Of a stretch of 64,000 nucleotides of DNA, positions 43,629-57,007 are shown piece after piece; the first letter of the stretch is position 1, and each line of letters opens with the position of its first letter. The stretch covers positions 9,548,001-9,612,000 of the forward strand of contig NC_046680.1 of NCBI RefSeq assembly GCF_009870125.1, given 5' to 3'. A program made the position numbers and the translations under genes. Source of the DNA: Drosophila pseudoobscura (lineage: Eukaryota; Arthropoda; Insecta; Diptera; Drosophilidae). Under the pieces are notes generated by a model. It was not told the origin of the DNA and searched no databases. It saw only the letters and a program-made list of their open reading frames with translations.

Positions 43629-45530
43629 ATTTATGGAGTATTTATGGAGACAGTACGTTCCATAATTAAACGCTCAAGAATCGGTGGGAGATCGAATTTT
43701 GAGTTTTTTTATGTTTTTTTTTTGTGTATCTAAAGGATAAAATATAAAAATATCCCTCAACCGAAGACCAAGTATGTAAAGTATGCCCTTTTATGAAACT
43801 TTTCCCGCATTTTGCATAATTTACAATTGAAATTTTCACCAGATAATAGGCCACAGGAAATGGTGGCCCGCAAAACTTTCAAACTTTGAAAATGGAGTCT
43901 CCAACAAACCGCATTCCAATCGGTTTTAAAGTTATGAAAAGCAGGGGTAGCGGCAATAATAAAGTCCTAAAGACAAAGGCAAATTGGTGACAGTCCTCCA
44001 AAGGGCTAGAACGGGGATGAGCTGGTGGAGGGATAGCAGCGAAAACTATCTATAGGGGTATGGGGAAATGACTTGTGCACGAATTTCTGTGGATTTTGTA
44101 TACCCTTTCCAGAGGGTACTGCAGGTCTTTTCCCCCCAGAAGTTTCCGCTACGATGCCACAGAAAAACCATTGGCTCCCTGCCATAGGCAGGAGGAGGGT
44201 CCAGCTGTAAGAGTATCTAAAGCTACGACTCTTCAAGCCTGGACATTTCTCTATTGGTTTTTTTTACATAATTTTCGACTCTCAAACAATTCAATTTTGA
44301 ATTTCCTCAACTATTGAAATTATTTTGTAATATTGAGGCCCAAATCGTGGCTATTTTCGGCTGGCAATTTCCAAGTATTTCCCTGCCTTTTTCCAGGTTT
44401 TTTAGTGCTCGTAAAATTCAATTATTTTGCTTCTCATTGAAGGGACATTGTTGGAAAGGGCTTTGCGCTGTCCCAACTTTAAATACATCAATTAATATAA
44501 ATAGATTTACACAAAAAAATAAATAAAGATGAGCTTTTAAGGGGGCTCTGCTCTCAGGTGAAGTGAATAATTTAATTATGTAGTTGCTGCAGAAACGAAA
44601 AGAAATATTTTTTGTTTTTGGTTTGTTCAAGCTATAAATCGAGTTTAAATATATGTAAAACCGGACACATGGGCTGCAATTTGGGGCACGCGCCCACAGA
44701 GAGATTGCCAAAGAGGAGGAGGGCGAGGAGGGGAAGGTGGGGAAGGAGGGGTAGGGTTATGTGTGTGAAAAATGGCCAACTGCATTGGCAGCGACACCAA
44801 CAATTGGCCCGAACAGAGTGACAAATACCTCGATACAGAACAGACAGCAGAGAGCGAGACAGGTAGAGGTAATCCATGCCACAATCGATGGACAGGGCCA
44901 GACTGTAGACGCTGCCAGACGACATATGGGGGGAGGGGGGGGGGGCTCAGAAATGTCGGCTGGCACATGCCACAATGGCAACCGCAGCGGCCAAATGCCG
45001 AAAGGCAACATTTGAGCCAAAAAAAAACCAGTGCCAAATGATTTTTCAGCCATTTGCTGCAGGGAATAGACGCATAAAGGGCTATGGGGCAAGAAAGCGC
45101 AGTGCAGTGCCCCCAAGGGTGAGGCTTTCCGCAATTGATTTGAGCTTATGGCAGACGAGTAATGCTATAAGTTTTCAACAAATTTCACAAGAAAGAAGGC
45201 CAAGAAAGAAGGTCTTCCAATCCAATCAGCGATTTAGGATTTGCATAACTTTAATTGATTGAATGATTGATTTCGGTGGGCCCACTCTCTGAGCTTCGAT
45301 TCGGAGTTATGTATCTAATGGGATCGTATCGTGATTGCCACACAAATGACATTTGACATGTTGTGCGGTTTTTCAATGGGACAACAAATAAAACTTAATT
45401 GCCGCTCGGCCCCCCACCATATGGCAGGAAACTTTATGCTTATCTCGGAAATAAAAGAAATAAGTTGCTCATAAATTTCTGTGGCCGGCCAAGAGACTGC
45501 AATTGTTTAATTGTTTGACTGGGAGTCCGG

Positions 45531-45569
45531 CCGGGGCCGAGACCGGGGCCGGGACCGGGGCCGGGCCCG
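45531..45569. repeat. GC-rich minisatellite (GACCGGGGCCGG)
   Basis: About three units of CCGGGGCCGRGA, almost pure G+C, in otherwise AT-leaning DNA. Confidence 0.85.
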
Positions 45570-47152
45570 TACCGGCTGTGCGGCTCTGCGGCTGAAACTC
45601 TGTTTGTTTGAAAGCATTTTTGGTTTTGGTTTTTTGGTTTTTTTTTTCGCTGCTGATAATCGGTTTAAAAAGTGACTCAACTTTTTCGACTGCATGTGGC
45701 AATTGTTTGCTGCTCGTTTCGTGTGCCCCTGCCGCCTGCCGCTTGCCGCTTGCCGTTAGAAATTATTGTCAATTGTGTGGAGCATAAGCTGAATTAATTT
45801 TCCAGTTTTAATTGCACCACGGAGAGAAGAAGGAAAAGCCCAACAAAAGGCGGGCTTGTGTGGCGGGTACTCACAAATTTTCTGGCCCTTATGCAAGCGA
45901 CCTTAGGGAGACCCCAGCCAAAGGTTGGGGCACAATCAAAAATCAAACTGCCGCGAGGGTGATGTCAGTCTGTCAGTCTGTCTGTCAGATCGTGATCGAT
46001 GCCCGCAATTTTCATTGGAGTTTTTTTTGTTTTTGTTATTGTTATTGTTCTTCATGGAATGCGACCGCTGCCGGGGGCTAGAAATCGACTTCAATTTGGC
46101 CAAGACCATAGCCAAAGCCGGCTCGGGAGTCCGGAGACCGGAGTCCGGGCCAACTGTCAACGAGCCCAGCTGCAGCCTGCAGATATTATTCATAATAATA
46201 ATTCCTTCTTGGCCCTTTTCGGCTGTCACTAAGTCGTGCTGTCAGGCTTTTCCCCAATTTCCCGATTTCCCGATTGCCCAGTTCTCAGTTATCCAATTTC
46301 CCTGGGAAATCCCAGTTCTGAGTGGCCAGTTTTCTTAGTTTTCTCAGTTTTCTAATTTCCTCATTAGTTCTAGGGTCGTGCCCGAATCCCGTTTAATCTG
46401 CAGGTCATTTCCTGGCCAAGACCAGACATACATATGTATATGTATGTAGGATGATTTTCTTAAATTAATTACAAATTCGACAGGGCCGTCCCAAAACTTG
46501 ACGCTCTCTTGGCCAAAATGTTTCAAAATTGAACATACATAAATACACAATATTCAGGCACATGCTTGGCAGGAGGACGTATGTAGCTGGTGGGGCAGGG
46601 GGGCGTGGTCTGTTGCCAGAACTTGTCACAAACTTGGCTAACCGCCATGACGGAGAGTTGCCTGGGTCTGGGGCTCGTGTTCGTGTTCCTGCTGGCATGC
46701 ATGTCGTATACGCAATGTGCACAAATAAATGTCAACTTAGAAGCGTTCCTCCCTCCCCCCCCTCTGTGCACCCTCTGCCACTGAGCCCGCATTTAATAAA
46801 AACGAAATGAAATTAAATATTCCACAACTGCTGACAAAATGTCAAGTGTAGCAATAAACGGAAGGAGCACCAAAAAAGATTGAAACAAACCAGAAAGAGA
46901 TACCATATGGGAGGGGGGGGGGGGAGTGGTAATAGAGATGGAGATGGAGACGAAGAGTTGAAACAAAAGGAAGGAGAGAACAGAGCTGTGGAGGAGCGTT
47001 CCTAATGAATTACACCAAATGCGGGAGAGCGAAACGAATGAATAATTATTCAGCGAAAAACAAAAAACACGTAATAGCGACACAGTCGAAGATTGCGGCT
47101 ATTGGATACCCTTTAAGCGGAGTTCCTTGTAGTAAAAGGTGCAAAACAAACA

Positions 47153-47181
47153 TACCCTTTGCGCTCCACCAGCGCAGGGTA
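47153..47181. repeat. Perfect-end hairpin TACCC...GGGTA
   Basis: TACCCTTTGCGCT, a five-base loop CCACC, then AGCGCAGGGTA. The arms pair except for two unpaired T bases in the left arm. It resembles the TATACCCT...AGGGTAT ends that recur in Drosophila dispersed repeats. Confidence 0.7.
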
Positions 47182-48869
47182 TTAAAAAAACCCAAAGAGG
47201 AGGGCTGAAGAAAAAATTAATTTAGCAAATTTTTAATTGCTCATGTCTTTTGGCGGGGAGAGGGGAGGGGAGGCAGCCAACGATCGCATCAAGCTTCGCT
47301 GAAGCTGCCGGCTATTTGCCTTTGCCTGACTTTGCGTGTCTCGTCTTGTCGCCATCTCCATCTCGCTCTCGCTCTCGCTTGGCGGTGAAGTTTAAGGTCA
47401 AAGAGAGGCGCAGAGAGCAAGAGAGTTATTCGCACTGTCAACATGCCAGGCAACATTTGTTGTTTCCTTCTTCGGCTTCGGTTTCTGCTTCGCGGCCGCT
47501 GCCGCCTTATCGCCTCAAGTTCAAGAGCAGCGCAGCAGCGTCGACCACGGGCGAGAGCAAGAGGGCAAACATTTCTTGCGGTTTTTCATATTTCGCAGTG
47601 CACGAAGAAAAAACGAAGAGCTAGCAACAACACTACTGTCCGTTTTGCCTGTGAATCGCAGCTTAGCTCCCGAGCAGCTGTCACTGTCTGATGAAATTTT
47701 TGCCTCTCTTCTCCCCATCGAAATCCATGCGGGTATTATGTTTTCCAGCAGGTGTTTGCCACACAGCATTGCCCGCGGGACCCATGCCCCGTATTTGCAC
47801 ACGAAGGAGTGCCGAACAGTTGCTACCCTATTGCTTAGGGATTTCTCTGGCAGGCTATACGACCATCGTGAGTGTGTGCGAGCGTGTGGGTGCGAACACC
47901 TCAAGCAAAATAGAGAAAGCAGAAGTGGGGGGGAGAGAAAGGATTACTGACAGTTCTATTGGAACCCCTGGAACATTTTGACAGTTCTGTTTGCATAAAT
48001 GAAACAACAGCTTGACTAGACCTGATGGAATATATTGAAAAATATTTGCAGTTTCCTTTGGCTTGGGGGCTTCCCTGATGAACGGTGCAATTGTTTATGT
48101 CTGGAGATTAAATATTTTCTTGTTTATTTTAGTTTTAATAATATCAATAAACCCATCTTAAATTTTTAAATATTTTTCTGAATTTATTAACATGGTTTTA
48201 GTCGCTAAAGAAGGCTTTGGGTTCGATATTTGACTCATATCGGCGTGATAGAAGTGAGTGTCCTTTATAAAAATCTCTGTACAAACAAATGGGACTGTAT
48301 CATCCTCTGGGACTGCAACAAACACTCGTAACACAAATGCCACTCCACGCAATTGAGATTTAATCACTAATTGCCAGTCGGTTGGACATTTTTCGAGCAG
48401 TGGCCTAATTTGCAGATATTTATTGTGGCCCAAACGAAACTGGAAGCCACTGCTGCTCTATGGGAAGTCCCTTCTGCATCGCAGGCCCGTTCCATGGGAA
48501 CCAGCTATTCGATTGGAGGCCTCCAATCACTCCCCTTTGCTCCTGGGAGTCGCATCTGAGGGACACAAATGGCAGGCTCTTGGCCTGTTTGCCAGTTGGC
48601 TCATAATTTGTAAGCCATATGAGTGCAGGAAGTTGGCAATTGGCCAGCGGGCAGAAAGAGATGCCAGAGAGCTCCAATTAATTACATATTTACAGCTGTA
48701 GCATGTGGCAGTCCAACTGGTCACAATCAAGTCCAGGGCCAGCAGCTCTGGCTAATCAGCCATGGATATAGCCATTTATAAAAGCCAACAGAGGAGAGAA
48801 TCAAGGACCCCCCTCTCTAGCACTCGCACAAATTTGCATTAAGCCAAAGCGATTAGTTTATGTCGAGGA

Positions 48870-48942
48870 AGCAGGGGAAGTGGCAGGGGAAGTGGCAGGG
48901 GCAGGGGCAGTGGCAGTGGCAGAGAGCAGTGGCAGTGGCAGA
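48870..48942. repeat. GGCAGT/GGCAGGGGAAGT minisatellite
   Basis: About ten G-rich units that alternate GGCAGGGGAAGT, GGCAGGGGCA and GGCAGT. Confidence 0.85.
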
Positions 48943-49312
48943 CAGAAGCAAAAGCATTCGAGAGCAATAAAAATATTTGCCATGGCTGAAAACAAAACTG
49001 AATTAATCAAGTGAGAGAGGGGAAAAAGAGGGGCGCAAGCGGGGGCGGGGCTCTTGTGGCAAGTGGCAAGTGACATCCGCTCGCTCGTCAGCTTCCGCAG
49101 GCAGTCAGCATCTGTTCTGTTGTGGCCTCCCCATGGAGCTCTCCGAACAACGGAAATGTTAAATGCCGCCAAGAGGCAAAAATCCCAAAGCCTGCCACTG
49201 CCTCCCCCTCCCTTTTCCCCTGGTGGCAGCAGTATCCGCTCCTGGCCCTTTTTCACTGATCATTGATTGAGTTTCGTTTCGTTGCGTTCCATTTGGTTCT
49301 GGTTCTGGCCAT

Positions 49313-49338
49313 GGACCAGGACCAGGACCAGGACCAGG
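49313..49338. repeat. (ACCAGG)4 repeat
   Basis: Four tandem ACCAGG hexamers. Confidence 0.9.
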
Positions 49339-52010
49339 TTTTGCCTACATTTCCATTTTGCCTGCCCCTCCCTGGGCCCAACCCTTTTTTTGTGTCCTGT
49401 GCTTAATGCTGAATAGACATGTTGGCCATGTTTGTTGACCAGGCCAGCTGTCTCTCTCCCTCCTCCCCTCCTCCACTCTTCCACTCCTTCTCCTGGCTAC
49501 TTAGCTGCCAAGGCGAGTGAGTGCCCCTGCATCTGTGTCCGTAAGTGACTTGCCACATTAAGTGCTTTTATTGATGTTCATTTGGTACAGCAATTTGTAG
49601 CATTTTGTGACATTTATGCGTCTGGGGCATTTAAATGCCATTATGCAACAATGTTTGTGGCAGGCGAGGGGAGGAGAAATCGGGTTTATTTATCCAGGGA
49701 TACCTCCATGGATCACTCTCTTGTTTTCCCCCAAAATCGCATTTTCCATAGCCAAATATTTGCTCGAATCTCCCATCGAATCAAATCCACTGACCTGCCG
49801 CAATCTGAACGACACTTGGCTTCAAATATTCCGTTTTTAAATTACTGAAATATTTCGCTGAAATCTATGCACAGCGGTGGGAGGGGGGGGGGGGAGGGGT
49901 GTGGGGCGCTCAAACGGGTTTTCTCTGGCCCGAAGTTGGGCAATCCGTGGGTCGGTTCTCTCCCACTCGGCCAGCGGCCACTCATTAATTTATTGCTCGC
50001 TCGCTCTGAATTTCGGTGTACATACACTTATGTCGGCTTGTGTAACCAATTAAGTGTGAAAAACCTTCTTTTTTTTGTTGCTGCGGCCTTGCCGCTCTGG
50101 GTTTTCGATTACAATGAATTATGGCCAGGCAGGATAGCAGGATAGCCGATCCTTGAGGGAAGTGAAAGCCAGGGATAATGAAAAGTGAATGGGAAATATA
50201 ATGAAGGGGGCAATGGCTCTGGCTCTCTCTCTCTGTAGTTGGAGCGTTTTTCGAAGAGGAAAGATGCCCTTTACAGGGTAGCACAAAGTGTGGCTCTAAT
50301 CGTAGCAATTCGGACTCTTATTTGTCTGTTTCGTTGCATCTTTTGGTTGCTGTGGCAGTCCCTCACTATTTCCCCCTAAAAATCCACATTCTTGAATTTT
50401 TTTGTGTTTTTTTGTGTTTTTTTTCCAATATTTAGAGTCGTAAATTCCGTTGAAATCTGTGTGTGTTTTTGCTGCTGCTGCATGCACCTTTATCTTGGGG
50501 AGTGAGTCCCTGCCGCAGTCGATGGGAAAACAAATCAATGTCTCTGGCGCTCTCTCTCTCTCTCTCTCGTCGATTTGTGTCTGTGTTTTAATATGCGTTA
50601 AGCGTTGCCACTGCCACAGCCAGTTCCCTGTTGCTTTCCCAAAAACATGCCACACTTTGATCTCAACTCCCTGCCACCCCGCCTGCCTCCCTTGCCACCT
50701 CCCCTTATTCTCCTATGTGCAACACGCCCCGCAGCACTAAAACTTTGCCGAAATGCATTTGCGGTTGAAGTTTTATTTCTATATTTTTTTTGGGTCGAAG
50801 GGGGGTGGGGGGGGGGATTGTCACAAGCTGCTGCAGCGGCAATGTTTGTGCAACGTGTTTGCGGCACTGTTTGCCGAGCTTTAAGCTGCGAAAAATCGAA
50901 TCATATGTTGAATAAATACAAATATCTTTAAATAAATATTTGCCCAACAGGAAGTGCCACATTTAATGGGGAAACACGGAGGGGCACACTCGGGCAACCG
51001 ATTTAGGCCACAGGACGACGGCGTTTGGCACGGAAAAGGACGCTGGCTGTTGATTGAATTTCAAGAAAATCAACTCGGTGGAAAAGCTTGTCTCAAACAG
51101 CAATTTCCCGCTAAAAAGGACACTCCGAGCGGAGCAATTTATTGGCCATATTTATGATAAAACATGAAGGACACTGCGGGGAAAAGGGGGCGGGGTTTGG
51201 GATGGGGGGGGATAGAAAATGGAGAAATATTAAAAGCCAGCATCGCCAGTTGCGGTTTTTGGTTCCCAGTTGCACAGCACAACTTGCACCAATTTGTTGA
51301 ACGTCTGCCGCTTCTACTTATTTTCTTTCCTTCTCTCGTTTTTCCTTCGCTTTCCTGCGGCTTTGGCCGCATCTATCTAAAAATAGCTTTTCCACACGCT
51401 TTCAGTGTGTTAAAAATAACATCATCTTTCCCCCAACCCCCCACCCCCCCGCCTCCTGAAATTGAAGAAATGTGTTGCAAGTTTGCGTGCAACCAGGGGC
51501 CAGGGGGCAGGGCGGTAGGGCTGTGCGGCTAATAGTTAATAAAATGCCAGAACTTTAAGTGGCAGCTCTCTCGCTCTCGCTCTCTCTCGAAGCGAAGAGG
51601 GAGGGGAGGGGGGGGGGGGGGCTTGTACCTGTTAGCATGCAACACACATGCCACACATACATGCAGCTGCACCTGCCTTTGACTCTGGGCTGAGGTTGAG
51701 GTTGGCTTTGCCTCTGTGGCTCCTTCTGTTGTCTGTTGTCTGTGGCAGAGAGCTTAATGCCTGCGTGTCATGAATGGCATCGCAATGTTTCCACTTGCCA
51801 CAAACACACACACACACACAGGCCGCATCAGTTGCCTGATAAAATTATGACATATGAAACTTTGGCCTGACATCAGAGGGTAAGCCCCGGCAGAAACCAA
51901 AGCATGCAAACTCACTTTTGTAGCCCTTTCTTGCCTCGCTCCTCCTCCTCGCCCTTTGTGGCCATAAACATGCACACAACATGGATGACGCACAGACCCC
52001 GATAAAGCGA

Positions 52011-52060
52011 CTCCTCCTCTGGCCGCTGCTGCTCCTCCTCCTCCTCCTGCTGCTCCTCCT
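52011..52060. repeat. (CTC/CTG) trinucleotide tract
   Basis: Mostly CTC with interspersed CTG and one GGCCGCTG break. Confidence 0.85.
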
Positions 52061-53669
52061 TCTGTCTCTGCCGCTCCTCTTCACCGGGCACTAGATTAAA
52101 GTGCCTAAGAGCCCAGGCGAGGACTCGAGTTTAGAGAGTGTGAAAGAGCTAGAGAAAGAGGGATGAGCAGTAGAGCTTAAGGGAGCCCCAAAACATGGAG
52201 GGAAAGCACCAGAGTTCTAGCTTCTGGAAGTGGAATTTGAGGGAACCCGAAGGTGCACAGAAAACCGATTGAGACGAGTATTATGTGGAGTTGTTCGTGT
52301 TGTTTCTTTCCGTGCCAGTCAAGGGACCCTCGAAAAAGGTAACAAAACGAAGTGGCATAAGTTTTTGGTCACCCAAATGACGTGCCCCGCGCCGGAGTAA
52401 TGGCCAGCCCAGACACATTAAGTATGCGCCACCGGGGCCCCATTGTCGCCTCAGCAAGTCGGCAGGTACATATATGCCTCGACTCTCCCTGTACTTTCGG
52501 TGTTTTAATTAAAATGAAATTAAGCAGTACGGCGGAGAAACGAGAGCGAGAGTGCAGGCCAGTGGCCGAACCATTCACGGAATGTTTTAATACGGAATTG
52601 TAATGCTCGCCAGCGAAATATGGATTCTGCGGCCGAAATGCAATTACAGGTCGACGGCTGACAAACAGCCAACAATGAAGTGGCAGTGGAATGGAAACGG
52701 GAATGAGTTGCGGTAATAAGTGGGGAAAATGTTGATTGGATGGGTTCTCCTTTGAGTGGCTGAGGGTCTGATCAAGTGAATTGGTAGATATGTACATATA
52801 AGAAGGGCTATGAATCGGGGATACCCTTTTCTTATAGGGATTTTTCTTACTTTACCAATCGAAGGCCCTCACATATACTTTAGAGTGAGTATAAGACACA
52901 GATAGTTCCCATTTCGATATGATGCATTTCAATGGGCCTTTTCGGAGTGCATCTTGAGCGTAAGGGCTCCCCAAACAAGTAGAGTAGTAGAAGGATGTAC
53001 TAGTCTGATCGTAACTCCGACTGATTGAAACGAATGAAGGAAGATGTCGTCGCAGGTCTGTAGATCAATAGATGATCAATCGATCCCCCTACCAATTCAT
53101 TGAGCTGAAGATCAGCTATTCATTTCTTCTCCTAAAAAAGGTATTTTATAAAAGAAGTGATAAACCTGTCGTTGGACCCCCCAACAGACCTTCCCTTCAA
53201 TGGGTATTGAACTGGATCATATGACCCTGCCTTGGTTGGAGTTTCCATTCTTGCTGCACAGCGTACTGGAAGACTGGAATAAACCCGACTGGGTTAGGTC
53301 AGGCGAAGGCTCTCTAGGTGCCCTTCATACTTGGGCCGCAATCTTCCCTTTCCTGCATTGTGGAGGCTCTTCAAAGGTTTCCGATCTCTTTGGAATGTCG
53401 GTTAGGAAGGGCGCGCCCAAGCCTTCTTTTGCTGAGAGCTGAGTGTACCGTCTCTTCCTCGACTAGAATCCCGTGAATTTGTGGTAGAACTAACACCGTA
53501 ATACCCTTCAGCCCTCACAGGTCTTTGGGACCCGTTCCAGGGTCCACCATCAATAGAGGTGGCTCCCCATATTTCCGAGTGGATTCTCCTGTAGATTCTC
53601 CTCTCAAAAACTTTGACACATTGCCATTGGAATAACAAATAAATAAAATTCTACGTGGATAATCGTAAA

Positions 53670-54227
53670 ATGTCCAGTCCAAATGCGAAGCAGGACACCC
53701 GGATTGTGATCAGTCACTACGACACGATTACGACCCGCTGCACGCAGATCCTCAGCGGCACGTGGAACCTCATCTGCAGCGGCGGCTATCCCCTGGACGC
53801 ACTGATCCGGTACGACGGCAGGCTGGTCGCCGCCGGCGATCGCTATGCGGTGTTTCGCTCCCAGGTCGAGCCGGACAGCCTCCTGGCCGTCTTTCGCAGC
53901 CGGGCGGTCGCGCTCTGCAAGATCCTGCGGATCCAGTCAATGCACGAGTTCGAGTGCGTCGACAGGCGCGGAGGCCAGCAGACCATCACCATTGGCCACA
54001 GCCATCTGGTGTGTGTCCAGTATGCCTTCCACTTGGTGGACGAGCTGGTCGAGCACTGCTCGAGCGCCAGGGTGCCTCCGAACAGATTCTCGGCCCTGTA
54101 CTACGCCGATATCGAGGTGGTTCTGAATCAGCTCCGGTCGGGCTGTGGCCCGGCGCTCAGTTCCAATATTCTGCTGATCGTGGTTTCGGCCATCCTTCTG
54201 TTTGTTGTCGTTTTGCACTGGCGCTAA
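53670..54227 (+). CDS. Intronless tail-anchored protein of unknown function (185 residues)
   Basis: The frame stands out from the desert by high G+C third positions and length. The ATG at 53670 (AAA before it) is the best start, giving MSSPNAKQDTRIVISHYDTI at the N-terminus. The body (about 10-155) is mixed and probably globular, with nine Cys. A single hydrophobic segment (about 162-182, NILLIVVSAILLFVVVL) ends in HWR, so it should be anchored by its tail with the body in the cytosol. There is no signal peptide. The stop overlaps an AATAAA signal (54226-54231). With no intron and no close neighbour it could be a retrogene or a gene nested in a large intron. I do not recognise the family. Confidence 0.82.
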   Translation: MSSPNAKQDTRIVISHYDTITTRCTQILSGTWNLICSGGYPLDALIRYDGRLVAAGDRYAVFRSQVEPDSLLAVFRSRAVALCKILRIQSMHEFECVDRRGGQQTITIGHSHLVCVQYAFHLVDELVEHCSSARVPPNRFSALYYADIEVVLNQLRSGCGPALSSNILLIVVSAILLFVVVLHWR

Positions 54228-56390
54228 TAAATGCCCCCCATGGAGTGTGACATATTTTTTTGGGAGTACTCAAACCCAGAGATCCTAAGGAGCTGTCAGG
54301 GAGGCCTCCTTTTCCTTTTTTCCTGGCTGGAGGCTTCCTCCATTGGCCTCTTCGTGAATTCCCACGCCTGGCCTTCTAGGCCTGTAGATATTGAAGATAT
54401 AGGTGGGTCATAAGTGGGGGATCGGTTGGAATATATATCCACCTTTAAGTGGAGTTCTGGCCTGCCAGTTCTTCTGTTTGGAAAGAATAAAAGATTGGAG
54501 TACATGGTCCCTAGAATCCTTTGATTTGGGTCCCTCCGGACCGTCCAAATCTTGCTTTGGAAGATGTTTTTGGATTAACTTCAGGCTTTTGATAATACCA
54601 ATGGATTCAAAGATGAGATTAAGCCTTAGGCTATAGCTTTGAGGCAGTTTTGTATCGGTACACCGACAGTATCTCTGTTTGTTTCCACAATATGATTTTC
54701 CTCGGAGATTTTCCTCTCATTTTTTTTACCACTTTGACGATCATTATTGGTATTTTGAGATTGAATATTGGACTATAACTAATTCTGAATCCTTGTCCAA
54801 AAAAAAGGCTTAAAGTAGAGCCTAATTTACCCCTTTGCTGGTTTAAAAAACTGTACATAAAATTTCGCTTCTTATAAGAAATAGAATAAGAATCCTATAG
54901 AAAATTGTTGAATTTATCCCATAACATTTTATTTCTTTTGAAAATCGCTAAGGAAAACGGCTCAAAACAGCTGTAAAGTGAAATGTGTGGACTGTGCCCA
55001 CACCTATGACCGACACTGTATATAGATTACTTTCGTTAAGTGCTGCTTTCTTTTATTCGCATCAAAGTATTCCACATTCCCCGCCAAGTAATCTTATTTT
55101 TGTCCGATTTTTGGCCCTCTTCGACACCATTTTCATGCCCTGAGCATGACTCCTTTCCCGCTTGACCTTTCCTCTCATTTAGCTCGCCCTCCGGCCCTCT
55201 CTCCCTTCCGCTATGTGCTTATCAAACCCTCATTCGGGGTAATCCCCTCAAGAGTGTCTGATTAAGAGAGCCAAAGCCACGCTGATGATGATCCGATTAA
55301 AGCCCTAGCTGGTCGGTCAGTCCTCCACATCGGCACTCTCTATTCTCCTCTCCTTGGTGCAACCTGCAACTTGCAACTTGCAGCTTGAACGCCGCTTAAA
55401 GTGCTGTCGGGGGCGCCGCAGAAGGACGCTGAAAGAGTAAAATAAATTCTGTTAACAGCAACGCGGCTGCCCCACAGAAAAAAGGGGAAACCAAGCGGCA
55501 ACAAAAGTTTCAGTTACAGTTCTTTCCCCCCCTCCCCCCCAACGCCCAGCCTGTTGTAAGCTCTTTCTCTTTATGCGAAAAGGGGTGATGAGTGGGGGGT
55601 GGGGAAGGGTGAAAGACCCGGGACCCTGGCCAGGGCTACAAATTCTGTTGGCCCCCTTTGTTGCGGCACCCGAACCCGCCCCCGCCCCCCCGCCATCTTA
55701 TAAATAAAAACATATTTATGCAAGGCTAAGACCAAGGATAAGGATGATCCTTTTGGACGGCCATGAAGAACAAAAGGCACAGCGAGGGCTCCGGGGCAGG
55801 CGTCTCCGAAGGGCCCTGCGGCCAGGAACCGAAACCAAATTTATTGCAGGTCGCGACGGTGTACTTCCCTTTTCCCTTTTTCCCCATTTTTTTTGTTGCA
55901 TTGTAATTAAATGTTTGCGTCAAAAGCAAAGCTTTAAGTTTGCTGCACAGCCCTGAAAACCAAATTGCAACAAGCCGCATCAATTTCGTAATAAATTCTC
56001 AATGGCTATACGACGGGGGAAGGGAGGGGCGGGGAGGGGAGGGGGGACAGCAAAAATAAATAAATAAAAAGGTATTTGGCCTTGATGGTGGGCGTGTCGC
56101 CGTCGCCGTCGCGGTCCGGTGTTTGCGGTTCTTACGGGTCCGCCGCCGAAGTTTGTTCTTTTGAAAATATTTTCGAGCATAATTTATTTGCTTTGTGGCT
56201 GGGCTTTCGGGTTTCTTGCGAAACGCCCTGGAAACATGCAAATTAACTACAATTTTGATATCATTTTTTACGTATTGTTTTAGGCTGCCTCCCTTTTGAT
56301 TCCACGAGGTTTTTTCTTCATCGAATGCGAAATATATACTTGCGTTGGGATACCCTGGAAATCTGGGGGGATAGACGGAAGCAGGAAGCA
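54228..56390. other. Non-coding desert, fifth part
   Basis: No gene is supported. Poly-purine and poly-pyrimidine tracts (CCCCCCTCCCCCCC at about 55527-55540 and GGGGAGGGGAGGGG at about 56030-56045) are the only clear structures. Confidence 0.5.
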
Positions 56391-56392
56391 CG

Positions 56393-56705
56393 ACAATCAG
56401 CGCTTTCGGATGAGCGGAATATGCCGTATGCTTGACCCCGGGATACTGTTAAAAATATTCATTAAAAAATAGTACATTTTCGATTTGCCGAACAACCATC
56501 CTCCAGGCGTTCTTGAGTTATGAAAATAGGGACATTTTTTGACTTTCAAATGAGTGAAATATTCACTATTTGGCTTGTACTCGAACTCGAGACGAATCCA
56601 CGAGATACTTGTGGGCGTTGCCTACCATCGGCAAAAATCAGTACTTTTGGATGAGCGGAATATTCGATAATTGGTTCATACTCCAATTAGAGACGATGGA
56701 GCAAA
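56393..56705. repeat. Diverged repeat with GGATGAGCGGAATAT cores
   Basis: AATCAGCGCTTTCGGATGAG (56396) and AATCAGTACTTTTGGATGAG (56637) are both followed by CGGAATAT. A weaker middle unit (AAATGAGTGAAATATTCAC, about 56547) shares the downstream GTACTCGAACTCGAGAC phrase with ATACTCCAATTAGAGAC. There are about three old copies. Confidence 0.6.
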
Positions 56706-57007
56706 GGGGATGTATTTTTTGGCGTTGTCTAGCATTCTATTTTCATTTATTCACGCCATTGCGTCGTGCTCACACGCACATTTTCATTATCTTGTTGGAT
56801 TCCATCACCTGTCTTCTGCTATTCCGCGTGTTTATTGCATTATTCAATCAAAAACTTCTACAGTTGAAATACATAAATACAATTTAGAAGATATTTTCGG
56901 TATTTTATTCAACCAAAAATCATCGCAAACGGTTAGTTTTTTGCTTGAAGCAGAAAGGCAATGTATAATTTTCTATAAATTACCATCTTTTATCCAATAA
57001 AAATTGC

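Larger units (their letters stand above)
42636..53669. other. Non-coding desert, fourth part
   Basis: No gene is supported in these 11 kb. They hold poly-G runs (44935-44945, 46913-46924, 49883-49894, 50807-50816, 51608-51621), trinucleotide runs, several minisatellites and one notable hairpin (47153-47181). Two frames of 60-100 codons with repeat-derived content were examined and not called. Confidence 0.5.

Noticed and set aside
53200-53442. 80-codon frame upstream of the 53.7-kb gene
   Set aside because: No codon bias, domain or promoter, and the adjacent GGGTATTGAAC text suggests repeat-derived DNA.
54931-55030. Possible second small gene after the 53.7-kb gene
   Set aside because: Only short frames, with no signal peptide or splice structure.
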